Assembly: GCF_013415905.1 (NCBI RefSeq)
Contig: NZ_CP058909.1
Location: 4,712,001-4,776,000 of the forward strand
From: Halosimplex pelagicum
GTDB lineage: Archaea; Halobacteriota; Halobacteria; Halobacteriales; Haloarculaceae
Direction of reading: 5' to 3'
DNA length: 64,000 bases
Both the position numbers and the translations under genes were made by a program. This document shows, one piece after another, positions 34,577 through 42,843 of the stretch. Numbering within the stretch: the first letter of the stretch is position 1; each line of letters opens with the position of its first letter. Below the pieces are notes generated by a model. It worked only from the letters and a program-made list of their open reading frames with translations. It was not told where the DNA came from and ran no database searches.

Positions 34577-34671
34577 TACACTGGTATCGGCGCCCGCGAC
34601 TGAAAAAGGGGGTGCCCAACCGGTGGGACCGGCGACCGCGACGGCGGCTCCTACCCCGAGCGACAGTCTTA

Positions 34672-34696
34672 TTAACAACAAGCCCCGTGTTGCTAA
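34672..34696 (+). promoter_or_regulatory. Palindromic operator-like site overlapping the ZIP promoter start
   Basis: TTAACAACA-(7 bases)-TGTTGCTAA, matching in 8 of 9 arm positions, ends one base before the ATG of the ZIP transporter. A CTTATTAA TATA-like box (34668-34675) overlaps its left arm, so binding would block initiation. A metal-responsive repressor is a natural candidate, and this is an inference. Confidence 0.55.
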
Positions 34697-35578
34697 ATGA
34701 TGGGTATTAACGAAACTTCTGATGTTAATAACGGCGGCGGGCGGCTCTCACTGGTGGGGGGCGCGGGCGTCGCGGTCCTGCTGGGGCTGTCGGTCGCCGC
34801 GGTCCTGGCCGAGACGTGGAAAGTGCTGATCGTCGGCTGGGTCGCGTTCGCGGCGATGGCGGCGGGGACGTACCTCGGCGCGCGGGCGACCGAGACGGAC
34901 CCCCAGCGACTCGTCTGGGGCTACGGGCTCGCCAGCGGTGCGATGGTGACCAGCGCGGCGATGTTCCTCGTCCCGCAGGCCATCGGGATCGCCGGCAACG
35001 GGGGTATCGCGCCGCAGGTCGGCGGCATCGGCATCGCCGCCGGGATCGTCGTCGGCTACAGCGGCCACGTTATCGGCCACCGGCTCACCCACCGCGACCT
35101 CCCGATGGACGTGACGACCGCCCAGATCACCGCTCACGCGCTCTCGGCGGGGCTGATCATCGGCCTCGTCTACGGCTCGATGCCGACGCTCGGCCTGCTG
35201 CTCGGCCTCGCCATCGTCTCGCACAAGGGCCCGGCGGGCTACGCCGCCGCCCGTCGCCTGCGCCGCAACGGCAAGCCCGTCTCCGCACTGTTGCTCCCGG
35301 CCGCCGGCGTCGGCATCACCGCCATCCCCACGGCCGCGCTCCCGGTCCCCGAGATCGCGGTCCTCAACGCCGTCGTCTTCGGCTTCGCCGCCGGCATCTT
35401 CCTCCACGTCGCCATGGACTTCCTCCCCGTCTGTGACGCCGGCTCGGAGATCGACCAGGTGTGCTCGCTCCACGAGGAGTCCCACGAACTGCTTGACCGA
35501 CTGCGGATCCACGCCGTCGGCAGCACCGTCGTCGGCGCCGCGGTCGTCGTCGTCGCCTGGGTCGCCGTCTCGCCCTGA
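34697..35578 (+). CDS. ZIP-family metal transporter
   Basis: The 293-residue membrane protein is a ZIP-family divalent metal importer (zinc, iron or manganese). It has about eight hydrophobic segments. The conserved membrane His motif is present in GYSGHVIGHRLTHRDLPMD, followed by ITAHALSAGLIIGLVYG, LGLAIVSHKGPAGYAA (the HKGPxG-type zinc motif), and FLHVAMDFLPVC. Two in-frame ATG codons begin the gene (34697 and 34700). It has its own palindromic site at the start. Orientation is divergent from the carotenoid operon. Confidence 0.9.
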   Translation: MMGINETSDVNNGGGRLSLVGGAGVAVLLGLSVAAVLAETWKVLIVGWVAFAAMAAGTYLGARATETDPQRLVWGYGLASGAMVTSAAMFLVPQAIGIAGNGGIAPQVGGIGIAAGIVVGYSGHVIGHRLTHRDLPMDVTTAQITAHALSAGLIIGLVYGSMPTLGLLLGLAIVSHKGPAGYAAARRLRRNGKPVSALLLPAAGVGITAIPTAALPVPEIAVLNAVVFGFAAGIFLHVAMDFLPVCDAGSEIDQVCSLHEESHELLDRLRIHAVGSTVVGAAVVVVAWVAVSP

Positions 35579-35661
35579 CCGTCGAACGCTCGCGCGCTCG
35601 CTCCCCGGTCGGTCACTTCTCGGCCGCTGTCGGTCCGGGCGCTCGGGGTCGATCCCCGCGC

Positions 35662-37527
35662 TCAGACCGTCTCGACGCCGGTCACTTCGAACCGCGCGCC
35701 GCCCGCCTCGCTCTCGCGGACCGCCACGTCCCAGCCGTGGGACTCGGCGATGCCGGCGACGATGTTCAGCCCGAGGCCGGTCCCGTCGTCGGCGCTCGAA
35801 TACCCGGCCTCGAACACGCGCTCGCGTTCGCTCTCGGGGATCCCCGGGCCGTCGTCGGCGACGTAGAACCCGCCCTCGCAGTCGCCGACCGTGACGGTCA
35901 GGTCGTCGGACCCGTGCTCGACCGAGTTCCGGACGCAGTTCTCCAGTAGCTGTTGCAGGCGCCCGGGGTCGGCCCGGACCGTCGCCGCCGTCTCGACGGC
36001 GAGCGTCGCCTCGCCCGTCTCGACGTGCTCCCAGCACTCGGCCGCCGCGTCGGCGAGGTCGACGGACTCGGCCTCGGTCGCGCCCTCGCCCTCCCGGGCG
36101 AGCGTCAGGATATCCTCGATCAGTGCCTCCATCCGTTCGTGAGACCGCTCGATCGCGGCGACGTGCTCCTCGTCGTACTCCTCGGCGAGCAGTTCGAGCC
36201 GGCCCTGCGCGACGGTCAGCGGGTTCCGCAGGTCGTGACTGACGATGCCCGCGAACCGTTCGAGCCGCTCGTTCTGCCGTTCGAGCGCCTCCCGCTCGGC
36301 GCGGAGTTCCCGCTCCGAGCGGATGCCGTCGAGGGCCGTGGTCGCGTGGACCGCGAACGTCTGTGCCAGCGTCACGTCCGTCTGTTCGAACGCGTTCGGC
36401 TCCGTGGAGCCGGCGAGGAGGACGCCGTGGTCGCCCAGCGGGAGGATCAGCTCGCTCCGGATCGGCGTGTCCTCGGTGAACCGTCCGGGAGCCGTCGAGA
36501 TGTCGTCGTACACCCGACGTTCGCCGTCTTCGAAGGTGTCCCACGCGAGTCCGTCGCCGCGAGGGATCGACGGGATCTCCCCGAGCAGTCGCTCGGCCTC
36601 GTCGGTCCAGGCGACCGGGACGAGGGCATCGGCGTCCTCGTCGTAGCGGTGGACCGCGTTGTTCGGCAGGCCGACCACGTCGCGGACCGCCCTGACGACC
36701 GTCTCCGCCACGTCTTCGAAGGTCGTCGCCTCCATGAGCCCGCGGACGGTTGTGTGTATCCCCTCGATGGCGTCCTCGTGACCCCCGCGGTCGGTCTTGT
36801 CGAAGACGCTGCAGACGAGGCGCTCTCCGTCGGCCTTGACCAGCGTGTGGTCCTCGACGAAGGTGGTGCCGTCGGCGCGGAGCCCGGTCGTCTCCCCGCG
36901 CCAGAACCCCGTCCCCTCGACGGCCGGCATCACGTCGGCCCTGACCGTCTCCAGCGCCCCGTCGGGGTAGGTGACGGTGAACGACTCGCCGACCATCTCC
37001 TCGGGTTCGTAGCCGTAGAGGTCGGCGTACGCCTCGTTGACGTAGCTGTACGTCCCGTCCTCCTCGATGATACCGATGCCCTCCCGGGCGTCGTCGATCG
37101 CGCGGAGGTGGCGGCGCCTGGTGCGCTCGGCGCGGGCGGACTCGACCGCCGCTTCGATCCGGTCGGCCAGCTCGGCCGAGCGGTCGGCGTCCGACCCCTT
37201 CCGGAGGTAGTCGGTGACGCCCGCGGAGATGGCCTCGCTCGCGGCCGCCTCGCTCCCCTCGTCGGTGAACAGGACGAAGGGGAGCTCCGGGTAGTCAGCC
37301 CTGACGGCTTCGAGGAACGCGACGCCGTCGCGTCCCTCCAGGTCGTACTCCGAGACGACGCAGTCGACCTCGCCGTCGGCGAGCCGATCCAGTCCCTCCT
37401 CGGCGCTCGGGACCGTCTCGACGGCGAGTCGCTCGTTCGCCGCCTCGACGGCGGCGGCCAGATCGGCGGACTCGGGTTCGTCGTCGACGTGGAGGACTCG
37501 GATCGGGTCCGGTGACGACCGACGCAT
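35662..37527 (-). CDS. Response-regulator/PAS/GAF hybrid histidine kinase
   Basis: The 621-residue sensor kinase starts at ATG 37525-37527. Domains: N-terminal receiver (IRVLHVDDEPES with acceptor Asp at about 62 and the conserved Lys in DYLRKGSD), a PAS domain with YVNEAYADLYGYEPEEMVGES (about 150-265), a GAF domain (about 270-400, PNNAVHRYDEDADALV), a linker helix, and the kinase core with H box IVSHDLRNPLT (His 431), N box ENCVRNSVEHG, G1 DDGPGIPES and GTGLGL. No transmembrane segments, so it is cytoplasmic. A TATA-like TTATAATC sits about 25 bp upstream. No partner regulator gene is adjacent. Confidence 0.95.
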   Translation of the reverse strand: MRRSSPDPIRVLHVDDEPESADLAAAVEAANERLAVETVPSAEEGLDRLADGEVDCVVSEYDLEGRDGVAFLEAVRADYPELPFVLFTDEGSEAAASEAISAGVTDYLRKGSDADRSAELADRIEAAVESARAERTRRRHLRAIDDAREGIGIIEEDGTYSYVNEAYADLYGYEPEEMVGESFTVTYPDGALETVRADVMPAVEGTGFWRGETTGLRADGTTFVEDHTLVKADGERLVCSVFDKTDRGGHEDAIEGIHTTVRGLMEATTFEDVAETVVRAVRDVVGLPNNAVHRYDEDADALVPVAWTDEAERLLGEIPSIPRGDGLAWDTFEDGERRVYDDISTAPGRFTEDTPIRSELILPLGDHGVLLAGSTEPNAFEQTDVTLAQTFAVHATTALDGIRSERELRAEREALERQNERLERFAGIVSHDLRNPLTVAQGRLELLAEEYDEEHVAAIERSHERMEALIEDILTLAREGEGATEAESVDLADAAAECWEHVETGEATLAVETAATVRADPGRLQQLLENCVRNSVEHGSDDLTVTVGDCEGGFYVADDGPGIPESERERVFEAGYSSADDGTGLGLNIVAGIAESHGWDVAVRESEAGGARFEVTGVETV

Positions 37528-37638
37528 CAACGATCCAACGAACAGACCGATTATAACGGTTTGGGAGGGAGCATCAGCTGGAAAAACGGTCCCGTCCGGC
37601 GGCGCGCGGCAGTCGGGGCCCGGCGTCGGACCACCCAC

Positions 37639-38097
37639 TCACTCCCGCTCGCGCTCGCGTTGGCGGTCGGCCGACAGGTCGACGCCGGCCCCGGCGGACC
37701 CGGTCGGGTCGACGCCCTCGGGGACCTCGACGCCTTCCGTCTCCAGCAGGCGTTCGAGCCGGCGCTCGAACTCGACGTCGTCGATCTCGCCGGCCGCGTA
37801 GCGCTCCCGGAGCCGCTGGAGGGCGTCGTCCTCGCTGTCCCGTTCGTCGCCGCGAGTCGCGCCGGTCGTTCGGTCCCGCTCGCGTCGCTCGCCGAGGTAC
37901 TCCCGCAGGTCGACGTGGTCCGAGAGGATCCCGAGCACCGGCACGAGGAGGAACCACCCGACGATGGCGACGACGGCGGCCGCGTTCCCGCCGACGAAGA
38001 TCGCCGCCAGGGCCGCCAGCGGGAGCGTCGCGACCGCGACGATCCCGACCAGCGCCTCCATGGGGTCGTCCGTCTCCTCGCTCGGTTCGTCGCTCAT
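37639..38097 (-). CDS. SHOCT-domain membrane protein
   Basis: The 152-residue protein starts at ATG 38095-38097. Two transmembrane helices (ALVGIVAVATLPLAALAAIFVGG and VVAIVGWFLLVPVLGILSD) are followed by a charged linker and a SHOCT motif (DALQRLRERYAAGEIDDVEFERRLERLLETEG). SHOCT domains are oligomerisation or interaction modules. Function unknown. It lies 111 bp upstream of the histidine kinase gene on the same strand, so a shared transcript is possible. Confidence 0.9.
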   Translation of the reverse strand: MSDEPSEETDDPMEALVGIVAVATLPLAALAAIFVGGNAAAVVAIVGWFLLVPVLGILSDHVDLREYLGERRERDRTTGATRGDERDSEDDALQRLRERYAAGEIDDVEFERRLERLLETEGVEVPEGVDPTGSAGAGVDLSADRQRERERE

Positions 38098-38246
38098 GTC
38101 CGACGATACCGTCCCGGGCGCCATAATTTCCGGGGACGACCGCGTCCGGTCGAGGGCCCGCGGACGCGTCCAGCCGCCAGACCGGAGCGCGTCTCGCCGT
38201 CGCCCGAGCCGATAGCGATATGCTCGCAGCCGGCGTAGAGACGCTC

Positions 38247-38507
38247 ATGCCGATCAGCATCGATCAGTTCGAACAGACGCCCGAGCAGCAGCTCCGCCCG
38301 CCGGCGGCCGGCTCCGAGAACGCCGACCGCGTGCTCGCCTACCTCACCGAGCGCCGCGAGGAGGCGTTCACGCCCGCGGAGATCTGCGAGGGCACCGGCG
38401 TCCCCCGCGGCAGCGTCGGCGTCGTCCTCGCGCGGCTCGAAGACCGGGGTCTGGTCCGCCACCGCGGCGCCTACTGGACCGTTAGCCCGAAAGCGACCGC
38501 GCGATAG
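38247..38507 (+). CDS. Small winged-helix DNA-binding protein (MarR-like, possible orphan antitoxin)
   Basis: An 86-residue protein starts at the ATG at 38247 (a second in-frame ATG lies at 38220). After MPISIDQFEQ it has a wHTH: VLAYLTERREEAFTPAEICEGTGVPRGSVGVVLARLEDRGLVRHRGAYW. Similar small haloarchaeal MarR-like proteins that begin MPISIDxFE are often followed by a PemK/MazF-like toxin. No toxin gene follows here, since the next gene is transcription factor S on the other strand. The antitoxin idea is tentative. Confidence 0.75.
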   Translation: MPISIDQFEQTPEQQLRPPAAGSENADRVLAYLTERREEAFTPAEICEGTGVPRGSVGVVLARLEDRGLVRHRGAYWTVSPKATAR

Positions 38508-38543
38508 CGGGCGGTCGCCCGTCGGCTGCGAGTCGCTCCCGGA

Positions 38544-38867
38544 TCAGTTGTACTCCCGCCAGCGGTGGCCACACTCCGTACACTTGAAGAATCGCGTCGG
38601 CGGCTCGTCGGCGGAGCCGGTCTGTTTGATCGTGTACCAGGCGACGCCGTTGCCGCAGTCGTCGCAGGTGACGCTCTTGTCCTTGGGCTTGCCCTCGAAG
38701 TTCGCGCCCTCCTCGGTCTCGACGACCTCCTCGCCGGACTGCTCGGCGGTGCTGACGAACTGGTCGGCCAGGTCGTCGTCCTTCCCGACGGTGGCGCCGC
38801 AGCTCTTGCAGACCATCTCGTCGCCGTCGGCGTGCATCATCGAACCGCAGTCGTCGCAGAACTGCAT
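38544..38867 (-). CDS. tfs: Transcription factor S (TFS)
   Basis: TFS is the archaeal TFIIS-like factor that stimulates RNA polymerase transcript cleavage. The 107-residue protein starts at ATG 38865-38867. It has an N-terminal zinc ribbon (CDDC and CKSC) and a C-terminal TFIIS-type ribbon (CDDC...CTEC). The catalytic acidic dipeptide is in GSADEPPTRFFKC, matching the conserved loop that enters the polymerase. The divergent winged-helix gene is the upstream neighbour in the reverse direction. Confidence 0.95.
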   Translation of the reverse strand: MQFCDDCGSMMHADGDEMVCKSCGATVGKDDDLADQFVSTAEQSGEEVVETEEGANFEGKPKDKSVTCDDCGNGVAWYTIKQTGSADEPPTRFFKCTECGHRWREYN

Positions 38868-38956
38868 GGTACCACGCCCGTTGACCGCCCGGGCGTAAGT
38901 ATACCTCGCTCTCTCGTTCGTCCGCCTCGCCGACCGTGAACCGCCCTGCGGGGCCG

Positions 38957-39655
38957 TCAGGCGTCCTCTTCGAGCTCCCGTCGCTCCTCGACGACCGGGC
39001 AGTTGCTCACCCGGACGCTGTCGACGTCGACGAACGCCAGGATGTCGGTGCCCTCGTGGCCGCAGGCCACGTCCGGGGGCTCCGAGAAGTACTCGCAGCC
39101 CTCGCAGTAGCTGTGTTTCGACACCGTGACCACGTCGTCCTCCTCGCCCTCGGAGGGCGCGTCGACGGCGTCGCGGTCCCCGTCGCCCGCGTCGGGCTCG
39201 GCGGTGAGCCGCTCCCACACCTCGTCGGGGTCGATCCCCTCGACGCCGGACCGCTCGAAGGCGCTCGCCGACGACTCGAAGGGGTCCTCGTCGGACACGG
39301 TCACGTCCGCGAGCGGGTCCCCGCGGCGCTCGTCGGTCCCGTCGTCCCCGTCCCCACCGTCGACCGGCTGGCTCCCGCCGCCACGGTCGCCCATGTACTC
39401 GAAGGGGTCCGGGTCGACCGCGTCGGTCGACGCCGACGCCGCGGACTCGTCGGCCGAATCCCGCGTCGCGGACTCGTCGGCGTCCCCGGTTTCGCCGTCG
39501 TCGCTCCCCGGCGCAGCGCCCCGGCTTCCGGACGAGTCGTCGCCGAAGGAGTCGAACGGGTCGCCGTCGCGGTCGCGGTACTCGTCGAACGAATCGAACG
39601 GGTCGCCGCGGGCGTCGTCGTCATCGGGGTCGTCGGTATCGGGGTCGCCGCTCAC
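38957..39655 (-). CDS. Acidic zinc-ribbon protein with DPF repeats
   Basis: The 232-residue protein starts at GTG (39653-39655). The N-terminal 170 residues are acidic and low complexity with repeated DPFDSF or DPFE motifs (positions about 18, 32, 83, 124). The C-terminal domain has SKHSYCEGCEYFSEPPDVACGHEG...NCPVVEER, a Cys/His-rich small zinc-binding fold. The upstream gene ends 4 bp before this start, so the two are an operon. Probably a structural or chromosome-associated haloarchaeal protein. Function unknown. Confidence 0.8.
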   Translation of the reverse strand: MSGDPDTDDPDDDDARGDPFDSFDEYRDRDGDPFDSFGDDSSGSRGAAPGSDDGETGDADESATRDSADESAASASTDAVDPDPFEYMGDRGGGSQPVDGGDGDDGTDERRGDPLADVTVSDEDPFESSASAFERSGVEGIDPDEVWERLTAEPDAGDGDRDAVDAPSEGEEDDVVTVSKHSYCEGCEYFSEPPDVACGHEGTDILAFVDVDSVRVSNCPVVEERRELEEDA

Positions 39656-39659
39656 GATA

Positions 39660-40586
39660 TCAGCTCCCGTCGGCGGCGTCGGGGACGTTCGAGCGGTCGC
39701 TCTCGTCGCCGGCTTCCAGTTTGCGCGCGACGGTCAGTTTGGGCTTGCCGAACAGCCCGCCCGGCAGCGCCACGTCGCTGACGGTCGCGTCGCAGTGGGG
39801 ACATCTGGGCTCGTGCAACAGCGCGATGTCGACCGCCTGCGAGCAGTTCTCGCAGACCGCCCGGTCCACGTCGAGCTCCGCCGCGGTGGCCTTCAGCCGG
39901 TCGATGGCGTCGGTGCCGGTCGAGCGGGCCTGCTCGGCCTCCCGGAGGTCGCTGACGACCCAGGCCACCGTCTGCAGGCGCTCCTCGACCTCGTCGAGCC
40001 GGTCGGTCGCCCGCTCGATCTCGCTCACGCGGTCGCCGAGGGCGTCGACTCGCTCCTCGGCCGCGGCCGCGTCGTCGGTCGCCTCGTCGACCCGCGATTC
40101 GAGGGCCGAGAGCGACGACTCCAGGTCGTCGACGGCCGTCGAGAGCGTCGCGAGCTCGCCGAACTCCGGGTGGGTATGGTCCGCCTCGGCCTTGCCGTCG
40201 GCCTCCCGTTTCACCTGGACCACCCGGTCGCGCACGTCCTGGATCTTGTCGGTGAACTCCGCCTCGACGCGGTCGATCTCCGCCGACAGCCCCTCCTCGA
40301 CGGCGTCGAGGTCGCCCCCGCCGTCGACGCGCTCGGCGACGGCGTCGGCGATGTCGGGCAGTCGCTCGGCGATCACGTCCCGGACCTCGCTCTCGACGTC
40401 GGTGCCCAGGGCGGCGGCCACGTCCTCGTCGCCGAACTCCTCGGCAGCGCGGTAGGATGCGAGTAACTGGACGACGACGGCCTCCCGGTCGACGCCGAGG
40501 TCGGCGGCCTTCCGGTCCAGCCAGGCCTCTACGTCCGCGGGCAGGGACACGGACACGCCGGCGTCGTCCGACGACTCGCTCGCCAT
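39660..40586 (-). CDS. Ribbon-helix-helix coiled-coil protein with a zinc ribbon
   Basis: The 308-residue protein starts at ATG 40584-40586. The first 45 residues (VSVSLPADVEAWLDRKAADLG) look like a CopG/RHH DNA-binding module. A long coiled coil follows (LESSLSALESRVDEATDD and EERVDALGDRVSEIERAT, about 145-215), and the C-terminus holds a CENC...CPHC zinc ribbon. This layout resembles chromosome-organising or regulatory coiled-coil proteins. It probably works with the acidic zinc-ribbon protein whose gene begins 4 bp later. Confidence 0.8.
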   Translation of the reverse strand: MASESSDDAGVSVSLPADVEAWLDRKAADLGVDREAVVVQLLASYRAAEEFGDEDVAAALGTDVESEVRDVIAERLPDIADAVAERVDGGGDLDAVEEGLSAEIDRVEAEFTDKIQDVRDRVVQVKREADGKAEADHTHPEFGELATLSTAVDDLESSLSALESRVDEATDDAAAAEERVDALGDRVSEIERATDRLDEVEERLQTVAWVVSDLREAEQARSTGTDAIDRLKATAAELDVDRAVCENCSQAVDIALLHEPRCPHCDATVSDVALPGGLFGKPKLTVARKLEAGDESDRSNVPDAADGS

Positions 40587-40709
40587 TACTTGCCCTTGAC
40601 GGGAGTAAGCAGTTAAGGGTTTGCCACCGGTTCTCGAAATTCGAACTGGCGGATCGGTCCGATACCGCCGCTCGTGGCCGTTATCCGGAGAATCTCGGAG
40701 TGGGTCCGG

Positions 40710-41552
40710 TCAGCGGATCTTGCGCACGTCGCTGATGTCGAAGCCGCCGTCGCCGACCTCCGTCTCGAACTGGACGATGTTCTCGTCGTCGATCCCCGAG
40801 AGGACGCCCCGGAACTGCTTGACGACGAGCGTCCGCGCGCGGGTCGACCCGCCGCTGGCCCACTCGAACTCCAGGGCGCCGTCGACGCTGTCGACGAGCT
40901 GGCCGTACTCCGTGTCCGAGACCGTCTCCCGGCCGACGTGGACGAGGATGACCCCGTTCCACTCGTTGGCGCCCTTCTGGAGCCCCTTGATGAGGAAGAC
41001 GACGTCCGACCAGTTCACCTTCTCGTCGCGGCCGGCCGTGCTGATGAGGTCCGACAGCGAGTCGATGACGACGAGGTTCCCCGGCGCGTGGTCGACGAGC
41101 AGCTCCCCGAGCTCGCCGAGGATGTCGTCGCGCTCCTGGCGCGCCCGGAGGTCCTTGATGTCGGCGGTCTCCTCGGCGTACCAGTCCCGGGGGACCGGGC
41201 TCCGGTGGAAGTACTGCTCCGAGAGGTCGTGATACCTGACCGCGTCCATGCCGGCGTCGGCGATGTCGTCGTCCATGGTCATCCCGACCTCCTCGGCGAA
41301 GCGCCGTTCGTCGGCGGTGAACGAGACGAAGTGAACCGCCCCGGGAGGGTTCGCGTTCGGAGCGAGGTCGCCGTAGTAGAGGTCGTGTAACGCCTCGTCG
41401 GTCTCGGCGAGGGCGTTCAACAGCGTGCTCGTCTGGATGAACTCCCGCGACCCCGCGCCGCCCTCGCCCGCCACGAGGACGACGCTGCCCGTTGGCGCGC
41501 CGCCGCCGAGGGTCGTGTCGAGCTGGCGGACCCCGAAGGGTATCCGGTCCAT
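40710..41552 (-). CDS. KaiC/RadA-superfamily ATPase-like protein with a degenerate P-loop
   Basis: The 280-residue protein starts at ATG 41550-41552 with the KaiC-like GVRQLDTTLGGGAPTGSVVLVAGEGGAGSREF. The Walker A is degenerate: GEGGAGSRE lacks the Lys-Ser/Thr expected in GxxxxGK[ST]. Walker B is LVVIDSLSDLIS and a C-terminal strand-rich HVGRETVSD segment follows. ATP hydrolysis is therefore doubtful; a nucleotide sensor or adaptor role (as in haloarchaeal HTR-like KaiC proteins) is more likely. The gene is upstream of the coiled-coil unit on the same strand. Confidence 0.85.
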   Translation of the reverse strand: MDRIPFGVRQLDTTLGGGAPTGSVVLVAGEGGAGSREFIQTSTLLNALAETDEALHDLYYGDLAPNANPPGAVHFVSFTADERRFAEEVGMTMDDDIADAGMDAVRYHDLSEQYFHRSPVPRDWYAEETADIKDLRARQERDDILGELGELLVDHAPGNLVVIDSLSDLISTAGRDEKVNWSDVVFLIKGLQKGANEWNGVILVHVGRETVSDTEYGQLVDSVDGALEFEWASGGSTRARTLVVKQFRGVLSGIDDENIVQFETEVGDGGFDISDVRKIR

Positions 41553-41635
41553 GCGACCACCATTCTCCCCCGCCCGTTTACCTGTTGCCCCGCGATTCTC
41601 GCTCGGTGAAACGGCGCTTCGGCGCTTCGCGGGCG

Positions 41636-42604
41636 TCAGTCGTCCGCGACCGTCGCGCCCTCGTCGCGCGGGCGAGCGACGACGACTCGCCCGCCGTCCG
41701 CCGCGTCGGAGAGCGCCGCCCGGGCAGCGTCGGCCACCTCCGACGCGTAGTCGGCGTCGGTCAGCGCGTACACCGTGGGCCCCCACGAGGACTGGCCGGC
41801 GCCGGCGACCGCCGGGTGCGCCGAGAGGGCGTCGATGATCGCCCCCGCGGGCGGGCGGTAGACGCCGCCCTGTTCGTCGGCGTACCAGGCGCCGTTGAGC
41901 CGGCCCAGCCGAGCGACCGCGTCGCCGAAGGCCACCCGGTCGCCCGTCGCGGCCGCCGGGAGTAACCCCTGAGTGACCACCAGCGCGATGTCCTCGGCGA
42001 TGCCCGGGTCCGCGCGCTCGACGACCGAGCGCATGCTCTCGTCCTCCTCGTCGCCGCTGCGGCCCGGTCCCGCGTCGGGGATCGCGAGGACGAACCGCCA
42101 GTCGTCGGGCAGGTCGTGGCGCGCGACGACCGGCGGGACCGCCCACTCGCCCTCGGCTGGCGGCGCGGTGGTGAACCGCTCGGTCGGGTGGCCGCCGTCG
42201 ACGACGAACCCGCCCGACTCGAACGTCGCGACGCCGATGCCGCTACGGCCGCCGCGGCCCAGTGCCGGGGCGCGCTCCCGGGGGTCGACGTCGATGTCGT
42301 AGGCGCCGGCGACGGCGACGAGCGCGGCGAGCGCCAGCTGGGTCCCGCTGCCGAGCCCGGCGTGGCGGGGCAGGCGCTCGTCGACGCGGACGGTCGCGCC
42401 GGGCACGTCGAGGTGGTCGACGACCCGCTCGACGTACGGTCGCGCCGCGTCGTCGTCGCAGTCGACGGCCTCGGCCCGTTCGGCGCGCAGGTCGAGCCGC
42501 GGTTCGGCGAGCGCGAGGCCGACGCCGCCGTAGAGGCGTTCGTGTGCCAGCGAGAGGTTCTGAAAGCCGACGTGGATGCGCCCGCCGACCGTGACCCGGG
42601 TCAT
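41636..42604 (-). CDS. Beta-ribofuranosylaminobenzene 5'-phosphate (RFAP) synthase-like protein
   Basis: The 322-residue protein has the GHMP kinase fold with the glycine-rich motif in RLPRHAGLGSGTQLALA (about 78-94) and later GAGQSSWGPTVYALTD. The family catalyses the first committed step of methanopterin synthesis, joining p-hydroxybenzoate or pABA with PRPP. Haloarchaea use folate-like carriers rather than canonical methanopterin, so the product here may differ. The start is ATG 42602-42604. The next gene on this strand is 83 bp downstream. Confidence 0.85.
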   Translation of the reverse strand: MTRVTVGGRIHVGFQNLSLAHERLYGGVGLALAEPRLDLRAERAEAVDCDDDAARPYVERVVDHLDVPGATVRVDERLPRHAGLGSGTQLALAALVAVAGAYDIDVDPRERAPALGRGGRSGIGVATFESGGFVVDGGHPTERFTTAPPAEGEWAVPPVVARHDLPDDWRFVLAIPDAGPGRSGDEEDESMRSVVERADPGIAEDIALVVTQGLLPAAATGDRVAFGDAVARLGRLNGAWYADEQGGVYRPPAGAIIDALSAHPAVAGAGQSSWGPTVYALTDADYASEVADAARAALSDAADGGRVVVARPRDEGATVADD

Positions 42605-42843
42605 GCCGTCACCGAAGTCGCCCCGCTCCTACGGCCTTTCGACAGCGGCCGTCGTCGCCGGAGCCCGTGACGGCCCCGCCGGAGCCCAGCCGATGTCGCC
42701 GGTACCCGGGCGATGCCGCCGCTGGTAGCCCGAGTGCCGCCGGTCTTCTCACCGCGCACGGCCGCCGCCGAACCGCCGCGAGCGGCGGTATCCGGTCGAT
42801 AAGCCGTCATTTACAATCGGGTCGGAGCAGCGTAGACGAGGGC

